Source of the DNA: a virus
Strand: one strand, 5' to 3'
DNA: 64,000 nucleotides
IMG/VR virus record: IMGVR_UViG_3300035682_001186
Span: 1-64,000 of that record
Part shown: one piece after another, positions 53,656 through 62,423 of the stretch
Layout: the number at the start of each line of letters is the position of its first letter
Position numbering within the stretch: position 1 is the stretch's first letter
The notes under the pieces: model-generated
Databases searched by the model: none
What the model saw: the letters and a program-made list of their open reading frames with translations, nothing else
What the model was told of the DNA's origin: nothing
Made by a program: the position numbers and the translations under genes

Positions 53656-54357
53656 ATGATTATTTATCTAGTAGTCAAAACTCACAATAAAACCGGTTTA
53701 AAATACTTATGTCAGACAATAAGAGATCCATTTAAATATAAAGGATCAGGAACATATTGGAAACGACATCTTAGAGAACATGGCAATTCTCATTCTACTA
53801 TAGTAATTAAAGAATGTTTAACAAAACAAGAACTCAAAGAATGGGGAATGTATTATAGTAAATTATGGAACATTGTTGATGATGTAGATTCATATAACAA
53901 AAAAACATGGGCCAATTTAAAACCGGAAGAAGGAGACGGTGGAGCGTCTGGAAAATATAGTTCATGTAAAAAACAAGAAGTAAAAAATAAAATTTCTAAA
54001 AGTTTAATAAATCTTGGAAATAATCATCCATCTAGAAATAGAACTTCAGAACAAACAAAAAATTTACGTGACAGAATGAGTGGGAATAATAATTTTGCAA
54101 AGAGAAAAGAAATTAGACAAAAAATATCAGAAAATAATCCAATGAAAAGAGAAGATCAAAAAGATAGACAAAGAGGAAGTAAAAATCCAGCTTATAATTC
54201 TACTCTATTTACTTTTAAACACAAAATTACAAATGAAGTCGTGACATACACATGTCATGATTTCTGTAAAATAATTTTATCAGATAACGATAGACCAAAC
54301 ATTTGCAAATTAATAAAAAACGAAGCAAAATCCGTAAAAGGTTGGATATTAATTTAA
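53656..54357 (+). CDS. GIY-YIG-like homing endonuclease with NUMOD3 motifs
   Basis: 233 residues. The N-terminal ~90 residues follow the degenerate GIY-YIG pattern of phage homing nucleases: IYLVVKTHNKTGLKYLCQT (in place of GIY...YIG), DPFKYKGSGTYWKRHLREHG with the catalytic-region Arg, and ELKEWGMYYSKLWNIV with a Glu, then WANLKPEEGDGG. Residues ~105-180 hold two or three NUMOD3-like DNA-binding repeats (KISKSLINLGNNHPSRNR, RMSGNNNFAKRKEIRQKISENNPM). Inserted on the opposite strand between portal and core genes. Its start has a GGAG site inside a hairpin. It ends 1 bp from the end of the convergent portal gene. Confidence 0.75.
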   Translation: MIIYLVVKTHNKTGLKYLCQTIRDPFKYKGSGTYWKRHLREHGNSHSTIVIKECLTKQELKEWGMYYSKLWNIVDDVDSYNKKTWANLKPEEGDGGASGKYSSCKKQEVKNKISKSLINLGNNHPSRNRTSEQTKNLRDRMSGNNNFAKRKEIRQKISENNPMKREDQKDRQRGSKNPAYNSTLFTFKHKITNEVVTYTCHDFCKIILSDNDRPNICKLIKNEAKSVKGWILI

Positions 54358-54358
54358 A

Positions 54359-56128
54359 TTATACCGGAGGGGGAGTTGCCAATGCACCTGGACTGGCAGT
54401 TTGATCATTAGCACCAACTGGAGCAGTAACTTCTGGAGCTATACCTTCTTCTCCTTCACTATCACTTTCAATATTGTCGGCAGTTTCCAAATCACTATCA
54501 ATATCACCAGTACTAATACCAACACTACGTAAATCAGAACCTTTAGCTTCTTGATCTTCTGGCTCAGATTTCTCTTCTTTCCATAATTTCTGATTTTCTT
54601 TGATTTCTTCTTGACTTAATCCCAAGAATCTTTCCATGGCAAATCTAATACTCATATATGGTAAAGCTGCCATAGTAGTAAATGTCTGAACTCTAGATGT
54701 ATCCAATTCTGATTGACGATAACTAGCAAAGTTTTGTGGTGGAGTAAAGTGAATGTCAAACAATCCACTATCAATATTAAATCCTCTCCAACGCATAAAC
54801 AATTTAAACTCTTCATTGAGTTTTTTGCTCATATAACCTTGTAATCGCTCACAATACTTATTGAATCTAAACTCTTGAATCATAGCGGTACCAACACGAC
54901 CATCACTTAATGGTGTTGGATTATCTTCTGGACCAGTTGGCAAGTAGCTACTTGGAACACGTAAACCACGTGCCAATCTATTATTGAAGTAACGTAAGTC
55001 ATCAATCTCACCCAAGTTTTGTCCACCGGGCATAAGTTCTACACTAGATCCACGACCATCGGCTGTTACTGGGAAGAAATAATCTTCATTTGTTGACAAT
55101 GGATTGTAAGTAGCATCAACAATACTTTGACCACCTTGAATACTTGGAATTCTACGTTGATGAATTTCATCTTTAATACGATTGACAAATGCCATAGCCA
55201 TATTACTTGGCATATTACCAACGTCAATCTTAAAAATTCTACGTTCTGGTGCTCGTTGAACACGATAGATCAGAACCGCATCTTCTAACAATTCTTTTTG
55301 TTTATAAACTTTGAAAATATTTTCTAATACACTTTGACCAAATGGCCAATAGCGATCTAGACCTTCTGTCAATGATAAGTGTACAACATGTTTGGCATCA
55401 ATTGCCATTTCATTAACACCTAAACTAAAACGTGTACCTGTTGTACCATATGGTTCATTTGGTACAGTATATGAATATGGTGCACTATATCCAGCAGTTG
55501 GTGGTTGTGCTTGAAAATCTGTACTGGTCTTTTCTGCTACCGTTAGATTTTGTAAGTTTGGATTGATATCTTTAACTACATATTGTTCTGGTAATTTACC
55601 TGCACTTTCGTTTACAATAACTTTAACTACTTTAGTTGGATCAACCCAAAACAATTTGAATGTTTCTGGATCACGTAGAAATACTTGATCACCATATTTT
55701 ACAGTGTTTCTAAATATTTTGAATGCTCTGACATCCATTTCATTTAATTTACACCATTGTTGTAATTGTTTACCAATCAACTCTACTTCAGTTTGTGTTG
55801 GTTCACCATTAAAGTGTATATCAAATGGAGTTTTGTTATGTTCATTTAACTGTGTAGAAAATTCACTTAAAATATCTAAACATCCATTGATTTCTGGATC
55901 ACAATCCATCATTTCATATTGATTATATCGTTCAATACGATTTGGATGACCAGTATATACTTCTGGTAAACGACTTTGATAGTTTCTAAAGGCAAAATTA
56001 TTATCCCAACCACCTGTTGGTGATTGATTCATACCAGCTCCGCCATTCCAAGAACCTTCGTTACTGTTGGCTCCTGAAATTGGACTTAGTGATCCGTGTT
56101 TATTAGTAAATTTTTTCTTGTATGACAT
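54359..56128 (-). CDS. 20: Portal vertex protein, gp20-like
   Basis: 589-residue portal subunit (T4 gp20 is 524 aa) forming the DNA entry ring of the head. Recognised by NRIERYNQYEMMDCDPEINGCLDILSEFSTQ (residues ~62-92), GDQVFLRDPETFKLFWVDPTKV, YRVQRAPERRIFKIDVGNMPSNMA (~286-309), FFPVTADGRGSSVELMPGGQNLGEIDDLRYFNNRLARGLRVPSSYL (~352-398) and FNKYCERLQGYMSKKLNEEF. These are gp20 family blocks in order. The C-terminal ~80 residues are acidic and Pro/Ala-rich. Late box at 56149-56156. Confidence 0.95.
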   Translation of the reverse strand: MSYKKKFTNKHGSLSPISGANSNEGSWNGGAGMNQSPTGGWDNNFAFRNYQSRLPEVYTGHPNRIERYNQYEMMDCDPEINGCLDILSEFSTQLNEHNKTPFDIHFNGEPTQTEVELIGKQLQQWCKLNEMDVRAFKIFRNTVKYGDQVFLRDPETFKLFWVDPTKVVKVIVNESAGKLPEQYVVKDINPNLQNLTVAEKTSTDFQAQPPTAGYSAPYSYTVPNEPYGTTGTRFSLGVNEMAIDAKHVVHLSLTEGLDRYWPFGQSVLENIFKVYKQKELLEDAVLIYRVQRAPERRIFKIDVGNMPSNMAMAFVNRIKDEIHQRRIPSIQGGQSIVDATYNPLSTNEDYFFPVTADGRGSSVELMPGGQNLGEIDDLRYFNNRLARGLRVPSSYLPTGPEDNPTPLSDGRVGTAMIQEFRFNKYCERLQGYMSKKLNEEFKLFMRWRGFNIDSGLFDIHFTPPQNFASYRQSELDTSRVQTFTTMAALPYMSIRFAMERFLGLSQEEIKENQKLWKEEKSEPEDQEAKGSDLRSVGISTGDIDSDLETADNIESDSEGEEGIAPEVTAPVGANDQTASPGALATPPPV

Positions 56129-56148
56129 ATCTCATCTTCAATGTCTAG

Positions 56149-56156
56149 TATTTATC
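56149..56156 (-). promoter_or_regulatory. Late promoter box for portal gene
   Basis: The minus strand reads GATAAATA, ~20 nt upstream of the portal ATG, in the 30-nt gap after the tape-measure-like gene. Confidence 0.55.
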
Positions 56157-56158
56157 AA

Positions 56159-58366
56159 TTAAGCCATTGTTGCTTGCATTTTCTTTTTAGTCATTGAGTT
56201 ACTTGATTCTAGTAAATCAATTAAAAGAGCAAATTTATCATTAAGATTCATAGACATATTTTCTATATGTTTATTATCTTGAGTTGCAATATTCAATGAT
56301 CCTGGTAATGATCTTTGAGAAACATTTGTTCCTTTGTCAGATTGATCGGATTCATTTGTATTTTGTACAATTCCACCGGTGTTAGCTGCAAAACCAGTAT
56401 CAGATATTAATTCAGACTGAGGTGTGGCTGAGGGAGATTGCGGTAAATTATTTTTTGGAGCAACAGATGTTGCCGCAACAGTTGGTTTACTTGTTGAGCC
56501 AGTAGATGCACTGGAGTTTGTCGCAGATGATGTTACTGCCGATGCTGCTGTTGGAGCTGCAGGTGATGTTACTGTCGAAGCTACTGCAGTAGATGGAGTT
56601 ATTTGAGTTGTTGATGAAGTTTTTGGTTGAGTTGGATTATTTTTTTGATATTCTTCTATCTGTAATCTAGTTGTTTCATCAAAATCATTTATATTTTTTC
56701 TTTTTTCTTCTATTTCATTGGCATAATTTTTTATTTTTAAATTATGTTCTTGTTTTTTCAATTCTGCTAATTTTTCGTCATACTTTTTTAAAAGTTTTTT
56801 TGATTCATCATCAACTGAAGTGCCCATATTAGTAATCAAAGATTCTAATATATCTTTTTCTGTTGGTGGTTTTAAATTTCTAATTTCTTTTTGAACACTG
56901 TTTAATTCTCGCTGAATTTCCAAAGATTTTGGTCCTCCTTTTCCAACCATCTTAGCTAATTCATCCATAAAATCTTTCATTGTATCGCTCATAACATTCA
57001 TCAATGTTGCAACGGTTTCACTACTAGTAGCTAATTGTTCCATTCTAATACTAGTATCTCTCATGTATGTTTTAGTATCTGCGATTTCAGTATTTAAACC
57101 AGTAGATTCTGCTGCAATCTTTTTATTTTTATCTAATTGTTCCTCATATTGTTGTTTAGTTAATCCATCTTTTTCAGTGATGAATTTTTGCATTTGAGTG
57201 TATACTGCATATAATGGATTATCTGAATTTATTACGCCGACTGTTTTTTCTGCATAAGATACCATTCTTTTATACGTGTCAATCGTTTTTTGAACTGCCT
57301 GAAACTCGTCTATTTTTCCAGATGTTAAATCTTTTGTAAGATTCATCATATCGGTTCCTGCTGCTGCCATCTGACTAAAAAAATCCTTTTCAGCTTGAGT
57401 TCTTCCTATTCCAAAATTAGACAATCCTCCTAAAGTCATTTTTGCTAGTTCTGGACTAGATGCATTTAAAATATGTAAGAAATTTGTTACTGACTTTTTA
57501 ACTGGTTCAGATAAATCTGTTCTTCCTTGTATACCAAATACATATTCAGCACTATCCATTAATTTTTTATTATATTCATCATGTTGTCTGATAGACATTC
57601 CAGTTAAATCTGCTAATGTTTTTAGCTCTAATGCATAATTTTCAGTTATTTTTACAGCATCATCGTCAATTTTAATTTGAGTGCCCTGATATCTTTGTCT
57701 TTGATTTAGTGCACTAATTTGAAATTCTGTAAAATCAGTTGCACTAATTCCTAATCTTTGCATTCGTTTTCTTGTTTCTCTACTATGAATTCCTAAGTCT
57801 TCAAGCTTAGCTCTACCGCCCGCAGCTGAACCTCCAAGTAAAGCGATATCTTTTGAACTTTTAGTGAACAATGTTTCCATTTCTGAAATACTCATTCCTA
57901 ATGAAACTCCAGCTTTTTGCATATCAGTAAAACTAGAAACAACTCCATTCTGACTCATTTTTTCAAATGAAGCATATGCTTTATCCATTGATCTGATCAA
58001 ATGAGCCGCAACAGCGCCAGTTGCTTCGGAAGCTGCTCCAAAAAATGCTCCAATTGGACCAAATATTCCCAAAAAATTTCCCATAGTGCTAGAAACTAAC
58101 TCTACAATTGCCGCTAATGGTTCAAAGCTTGAGCCGCTATTCAATAAACTTTTAGTGAATGTCCCAAACTGAGCAGTTGCGTTTTTGGTAACTCCCTTAA
58201 GTTTTTTAAGCATTTCGGCCGATTCTTCTTCTTCCGCTGCAACTTTTGCAGCATTTGATGTTAAAATCAGATTGGTGTTAGAATTTTTTAATAAAATTTT
58301 ATTAAAACTAGATAACTCACTAATAGTTTGTTCTAATTCTGAATTAAAATTGTCAATTGTGGACAT
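56159..58366 (-). CDS. Tape-measure-like protein, shorter paralogue
   Basis: 735 residues. Helical N-terminus, then a hydrophobic Gly/Ala-rich region (residues ~90-125: MGNFLGIFGPIGAFFGAASEATGAVAAHLI), then FEKMSQNGVVSSFTDMQKAGVSLGMSISEM and LEDLGIHSRETRKRMQRLGISATDFTEFQI, which parallel the 949-residue neighbour, so the two arose by duplication. Residues ~470-600 are charged coiled coil; ~600-670 are a Ser/Thr/Ala/Pro linker; the last ~60 residues resemble the C-terminal tail of the neighbour. No hydrolase motifs. A tape-measure or tail-hub role is inferred from architecture and position. Confidence 0.65.
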   Translation of the reverse strand: MSTIDNFNSELEQTISELSSFNKILLKNSNTNLILTSNAAKVAAEEEESAEMLKKLKGVTKNATAQFGTFTKSLLNSGSSFEPLAAIVELVSSTMGNFLGIFGPIGAFFGAASEATGAVAAHLIRSMDKAYASFEKMSQNGVVSSFTDMQKAGVSLGMSISEMETLFTKSSKDIALLGGSAAGGRAKLEDLGIHSRETRKRMQRLGISATDFTEFQISALNQRQRYQGTQIKIDDDAVKITENYALELKTLADLTGMSIRQHDEYNKKLMDSAEYVFGIQGRTDLSEPVKKSVTNFLHILNASSPELAKMTLGGLSNFGIGRTQAEKDFFSQMAAAGTDMMNLTKDLTSGKIDEFQAVQKTIDTYKRMVSYAEKTVGVINSDNPLYAVYTQMQKFITEKDGLTKQQYEEQLDKNKKIAAESTGLNTEIADTKTYMRDTSIRMEQLATSSETVATLMNVMSDTMKDFMDELAKMVGKGGPKSLEIQRELNSVQKEIRNLKPPTEKDILESLITNMGTSVDDESKKLLKKYDEKLAELKKQEHNLKIKNYANEIEEKRKNINDFDETTRLQIEEYQKNNPTQPKTSSTTQITPSTAVASTVTSPAAPTAASAVTSSATNSSASTGSTSKPTVAATSVAPKNNLPQSPSATPQSELISDTGFAANTGGIVQNTNESDQSDKGTNVSQRSLPGSLNIATQDNKHIENMSMNLNDKFALLIDLLESSNSMTKKKMQATMA

Positions 58367-58384
58367 ATTATTTTCTCATAAAGA

Positions 58385-61234
58385 TTAAGAGGATTTCATT
58401 CTTTCTTGTAATGATATTTTATCATTCATTAAATTTATCATTTCATCAACGTTTGAGTCAATCATACTAATTAAATTAGCTAATAATTTGTCAGATTGTT
58501 TTTGTTTTTTACCATAAAACATATTACTATTACCATCATTATCAGGTATAATCATCATTCGTTCACGACCATGTAATTCAATTAGATACCCAGTACTTGG
58601 ACCATCAAATATACCACCAGTTCTGGCGGTTACTTCTGCATGTATGTGACCGCCAGTCGCTTGGCTAGATGGGTCATTATATTCATCTATTGCTTTTGAA
58701 GCACCTGAATTTTTTAAGAAATCAGTTATTTCTTTACTCATTGCTTTTGATATTTTTCCTCCTCTTGGTACTCCCTGTAAGGTGTAATCAAATGCCAATC
58801 CATCTTTATGTGCTGTAGTGCCTCGTTTCATTGTATCATTGAATGCGCTAAATGTTCCACCAGGATACATATTTTGAAATTTTCTGGCAAGAGCAATTAT
58901 GTTGTTACTCGCTGATCCACCGGCAATTGCTTCTCCTGGATATTTACCACCTATATTCAATCCTTGATAGTCTTTTGAGTTGGCAGCCTGACCATTCTGA
59001 TTATTTTCGTTTTCTTTTGAAATTGCGCTAGAATATATTGAACTTAATTTTTTAGCATAATCTGGATCAGTTGCATATCCAGATTTACCCTGAGCAGCTA
59101 TAGCCTCTGATGCAGTTTTTGCCGCCACCACATCTTTATATCTGGAGTTTGAAGTAAGTAATCTTACATAATCTGCTGCAGATTCATTCATATTACTATA
59201 AGTCATAAATGGCTGGTTTATAGTTACCATTTTACCATTAATAAATTCTTGAGTAGATTGAGAATTCTTTCTTTTTCCACTAAAATCTTTTATACCAAAA
59301 TAGTTATTTCCACCACCTAAACTCTTACCATATCCTGTTTCTAAAGCTGATTGTGTTGCTCCCAACATTGCAATAGCTTCAGGATTTGGAACTCCAGCTT
59401 TTTTTGCTTCTGAATATATTGCAGTATATATATTTTGAAAAAATTCTTTTTGAGGACCCTTAAATGACGGTGATCCGCCAGATTGAGATGAGGATGATGA
59501 ATTAGGTCGCGATCTTTCCGCCTCGGTTTTATATCCTTTTAGTATTTCAAGTTCTAATTTTTTTGCAGCAAGTTCTTTTTCTCTTTTTTCCAAATTTCTA
59601 AGATTAATATTTTCTAATATAATTAAATTTTTAGTATCTTCTATTTCTTTTTTATCAGATTTGTCTACAAAATAACCGCTTTTTCCAGCTGCTTTTCTAG
59701 CATTTATTTTTTCTTGAGCTTTAATTTGTCTTTTATTATATTCAGCCAACTCGGTAATTGAATCTGTTATTTTGTCTCGTACATTATCTTGATCTTCCAT
59801 TACAATTAAAAGTTCAGGTATATTTTTTCCAACTTGATTAAAAACCCCTTTGATTAATGAATTCATTGCCTTAGATATTAATCTCATTGATTTAGTAACC
59901 AATGGAATACTCATTGACAATCTTTGAATTGTCAAATTGTTGTCACCCATGTCAATTCTAGCTCTAGCTAAAGCTTCATCTGTTGTGGTTGGTGGTTTAG
60001 TTTTACCCGCCTGAATCATATCTTCTATATCTTTTTGATTTAATTTGGCAAATTGAGCACCTTTACGTAGTTCAACTGCAACTTTACTATCTAGTGTATC
60101 ACCGGCCATCATTGCTTGATTCCCTATAACCTGTACATTTTTTACATTGGTTCTTTTCATGGTATCTACTACATTATTAACTTGACCCAATGGGGAATTA
60201 ATATGTTTTTGTAAATCTGCTAGAATATCTATGCCAAGTCTACCATAGTGTTGTCTGACAACATCAGCCTCATCTGATGTTGCAATGACTCCTTGTTTAA
60301 GACCAACCATTAAATCTCTAATACCTTTTTCAGTGATTGGTCCAAATGCAAATTTAGTTACTTCAAGTAATTTGTTATCTGCTAGATTTTGTTCTATAGT
60401 TCGTTTTCCTACAAATATTCTATAACTAGCCTCTTCTTGTCTGGCATCAATTTCTTTTTGAACTTCTTCTCTTCGTTCACCAGTCATTATACTTATATCA
60501 GTAATATTGTTTAAATATTGTTTAAATCTTTCAATATGTTTTGCATCAAATTTTTGTCGTTCTCCGGTAATTTTTCTTTCATAATCCATATACTTTATCT
60601 GACTTGCAGCTAATTCTTTAGTCGTAATTCCAAGTAATTGAAAATCTACTCGTGAAGTTAATAATGATCCTGATAATTTTTTAAATTCTTGAATCCCGTT
60701 AAATGCAGTACCACTCCAAGAAGATAATATTTGACCTTGTCCTTCAAGAAGTTCAGATAAATCATTTATTGTAATCATTGTAGATGATGATATATCATCT
60801 ATTTCATCAAAACTACTTACTAAACCACTTTGACTAAGTTTTTCAAATCCAGTATATGTTTTCTCAAATGTTTCAATAGTTGTATTGGCAACTTTTCCCG
60901 CAAGTTTAATTGCCTGACCAACAGCTTTACCAACACTACCAAATTTACTAGCCATACCACTAGCTAGTGATGTTAGTAATGTTATTGTTTTTGTTAACGG
61001 ACCAAAACTACTAGAACCAGTAGTTAAACTTTTTCCAATACCAATTAACTCTTGTCCAAATTTCTCTCCAGAATCAATTAATTTCGCTAATTTTTTCTCT
61101 TGATCTTTTTCTTCATTGATTAGTTTTTGTTGACCACGTTCATAACTTGTCATTCCAGCAGTATTCAAACGAAGTATATCGTTGAAAGACTTTAAATTAT
61201 CAATATTGATGTTATCTAAATTATTATTGGCCAT
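58385..61234 (-). CDS. Tape-measure-like tail protein with glucosaminidase-like and M15-peptidase-like domains
   Basis: 949 residues. Residues 1-~480 are paralogous to the 735-residue neighbour, with a hydrophobic Gly/Ala/Ser segment at ~75-120. Charged coiled coil ~490-570. A Ser/Gly-rich linker at ~575-590 is followed by a FlgJ/LytG-like N-acetylglucosaminidase domain (~600-740): AIAMLGATQSALETGYGKS with the catalytic Glu and NNYFGIKD. Residues ~790-870 look like an M15 D,D/L,D-peptidase: TAHKDGLAFDYT (HxxGxAxD zinc motif) and GGHIHAEV (HxH). A tail of ~70 residues matches the paralogue. It would cut both glycan and peptide bonds of peptidoglycan during DNA entry (inference). Divergent from the frameshifted chaperone gene. 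Confidence 0.78.
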   Translation of the reverse strand: MANNNLDNINIDNLKSFNDILRLNTAGMTSYERGQQKLINEEKDQEKKLAKLIDSGEKFGQELIGIGKSLTTGSSSFGPLTKTITLLTSLASGMASKFGSVGKAVGQAIKLAGKVANTTIETFEKTYTGFEKLSQSGLVSSFDEIDDISSSTMITINDLSELLEGQGQILSSWSGTAFNGIQEFKKLSGSLLTSRVDFQLLGITTKELAASQIKYMDYERKITGERQKFDAKHIERFKQYLNNITDISIMTGERREEVQKEIDARQEEASYRIFVGKRTIEQNLADNKLLEVTKFAFGPITEKGIRDLMVGLKQGVIATSDEADVVRQHYGRLGIDILADLQKHINSPLGQVNNVVDTMKRTNVKNVQVIGNQAMMAGDTLDSKVAVELRKGAQFAKLNQKDIEDMIQAGKTKPPTTTDEALARARIDMGDNNLTIQRLSMSIPLVTKSMRLISKAMNSLIKGVFNQVGKNIPELLIVMEDQDNVRDKITDSITELAEYNKRQIKAQEKINARKAAGKSGYFVDKSDKKEIEDTKNLIILENINLRNLEKREKELAAKKLELEILKGYKTEAERSRPNSSSSSQSGGSPSFKGPQKEFFQNIYTAIYSEAKKAGVPNPEAIAMLGATQSALETGYGKSLGGGNNYFGIKDFSGKRKNSQSTQEFINGKMVTINQPFMTYSNMNESAADYVRLLTSNSRYKDVVAAKTASEAIAAQGKSGYATDPDYAKKLSSIYSSAISKENENNQNGQAANSKDYQGLNIGGKYPGEAIAGGSASNNIIALARKFQNMYPGGTFSAFNDTMKRGTTAHKDGLAFDYTLQGVPRGGKISKAMSKEITDFLKNSGASKAIDEYNDPSSQATGGHIHAEVTARTGGIFDGPSTGYLIELHGRERMMIIPDNDGNSNMFYGKKQKQSDKLLANLISMIDSNVDEMINLMNDKISLQERMKSS

Positions 61235-61269
61235 TTTTGCTCACTAAATAGTGTCTGAATCAGTGCACT

Positions 61270-61283
61270 TATAAGTATTTATT
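61270..61283. promoter_or_regulatory. Overlapping divergent late-type boxes
   Basis: Plus TATAAGTA (61270-61277) upstream of the gp26-like gene and minus AATAAATA (61276-61283) upstream of the tape-measure-like gene; each has one mismatch from TATAAATA. Confidence 0.45.
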
Positions 61284-61314
61284 CTACTATTTTTATCGTT
61301 AAAAAGGAACCAAA

Positions 61315-62139
61315 ATGTTAGCCAATAACCCATTAAAACAGTATTTTCGCCGCCCATGTTTATATTTCAAACTTCCAAGTGAAGGGAAATATTATTTGCC
61401 AGGAGTTGTAGATATTCCGATAAATGGAGAATTGCCTGTTTATCCAATGACCGCTATTGATGAAATGACTATTAGAACACCAGATGGATTATTTAATGGT
61501 GCGGCTGTTATTGAATTGATTAAAAGTTGTATTCCAAATGTGTTAGATCCATGGAAATTAAATAACGTTGACTTAGATGCCGTACTAATAGCTATTAGAG
61601 CCGCTGCAAATAATGGTAAAATGTCTATAGATTCAGAATGTCCATCATGTAATGAAAAAACTGAATATGATATTGATTTGATGCCAATGTTGGCAGATAT
61701 GAAAGATGTAAACTACAATCAAGTATTAAAAATTAGAGAATTAGAAATAAAATTTAAACCATTAACATTTGAAGATACCAATAAAAATGGATTAGATCAA
61801 ATGGATATTCAAAGAGCATTAATGAATTTGGATTCTTATTCAGATGAAGAAAAACAAATTGCAATGAATAATACACTTAAAAAATTAAATGATATGGTTA
61901 TAAAAGTTATATCTGATACCATTGATTATATTAGAACTCCAGAATTAACAGTTACAGAAAAAGAATATATTATTGAATTTTTAAATAACTGTGATAGAGA
62001 AACTAATAACACAATTAAAGATTATAGTATAAAATTACGAGAGGCAAGTGAACTTAAACCAATTAATGTTCATTGTCCTCAATGTCAACATGAATATCAA
62101 CAAAAAATTGTATTAAATGTTACGGATTTTTTCGCCTAA
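61315..62139 (+). CDS. 26: Baseplate hub / tail assembly protein, gp26-like
   Basis: 274-residue protein of the T4 baseplate protein family that includes gp26 (T4 gp26 is 208 aa). Pattern: N-terminal FRRPCLYFKLPSEGKYY and INGELPVYPMTAIDEMTIRTPDGLFNGAAVIELIKSCIP (residues ~38-74), the typical start. Two CxxC knuckles (C109/C112 and C254/C257) may form one zinc site. The last codons GAT TTT TTC GCC TAA contain a TTTTTTC slippery heptamer with a strong stem downstream, so a fraction of ribosomes probably shift to the -1 frame and make a 349-residue product. It is next to the tape-measure gene, as tail chaperones are in other phages. AAGGAA ribosome site. Confidence 0.82.
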   Translation: MLANNPLKQYFRRPCLYFKLPSEGKYYLPGVVDIPINGELPVYPMTAIDEMTIRTPDGLFNGAAVIELIKSCIPNVLDPWKLNNVDLDAVLIAIRAAANNGKMSIDSECPSCNEKTEYDIDLMPMLADMKDVNYNQVLKIRELEIKFKPLTFEDTNKNGLDQMDIQRALMNLDSYSDEEKQIAMNNTLKKLNDMVIKVISDTIDYIRTPELTVTEKEYIIEFLNNCDRETNNTIKDYSIKLREASELKPINVHCPQCQHEYQQKIVLNVTDFFA

Positions 62140-62175
62140 GGCTTCTTAATCTTAATCCTGACGAGATTAGGAAGC
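62127..62175 (+). promoter_or_regulatory. Programmed -1 ribosomal frameshift signal
   Basis: Slippery heptamer T-TTT-TTC in the correct phase at 62127-62133; spacer 62134-62140 containing the zero-frame stop TAA; 12-bp stem GCTTCTTAATCT (62141-62152) with AGATTAGGAAGC (62164-62175), one G-T pair, 11-nt loop. All three elements fit canonical -1 frameshift sites. Confidence 0.8.
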
Positions 62176-62363
62176 TGACAGATGATATGGAAAAGGAACG
62201 TTGGAATATATCCTTCAATGCACAAAAATTGGCTTGGTATATGCGAGGTGGCATTGATTACGTTGATATCTTAAATATGAGTCATATGGAAATTGACAAT
62301 CTAAATGTTATCATTGATGAACATATGGAAACTACTAAGAAAACTAAATTACCATTCTTTTAA
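62133..62363 (+). CDS. -1 frame extension of the gp26-like protein (76 codons)
   Basis: Open frame reached by -1 slippage at 62127-62133: after Phe-Phe it continues RLRLLNLNPDEIRKLTDDM, then a 57-residue helical segment (ERWNISFNAQKLAWYMRGGID, HMEIDNLNVIIDEHMETT) to TAA at 62361-62363. It has no upstream ATG or ribosome site of its own. The only ATG (62187, giving a 58-residue protein) follows a Shine-Dalgarno-like AGGA locked in the stem and 15 nt away. The fusion would be 349 residues. In lambda and many other phages the equivalent extension (gpG-T) contacts the tape measure; that role here is inferred. An independent 58-residue product cannot be excluded. Confidence 0.72.
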   Translation, partial: RLRLLNLNPDEIRKLTDDMEKERWNISFNAQKLAWYMRGGIDYVDILNMSHMEIDNLNVIIDEHMETTKKTKLPFF

Positions 62364-62370
62364 TACAAAT

Positions 62371-62388
62371 GGATGAACTAGTTCATCC
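62371..62388. repeat. 18-bp perfect palindrome
   Basis: GGATGAACT/AGTTCATCC, directly before the terminator of the gp26-like unit; a possible protein-binding site or extra hairpin. Confidence 0.55.
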
Positions 62389-62423
62389 GCCAGTGACCTA
62401 TCGGTACACTGGCATTTTCTTTT
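62389..62423 (+). terminator. Intrinsic terminator after the gp26-like unit
   Basis: Stem GCCAGTG(ACC) / (GGT)A-CACTGGC with a TATC loop, followed by ATTTTCTTTT on the plus strand. Confidence 0.78.
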
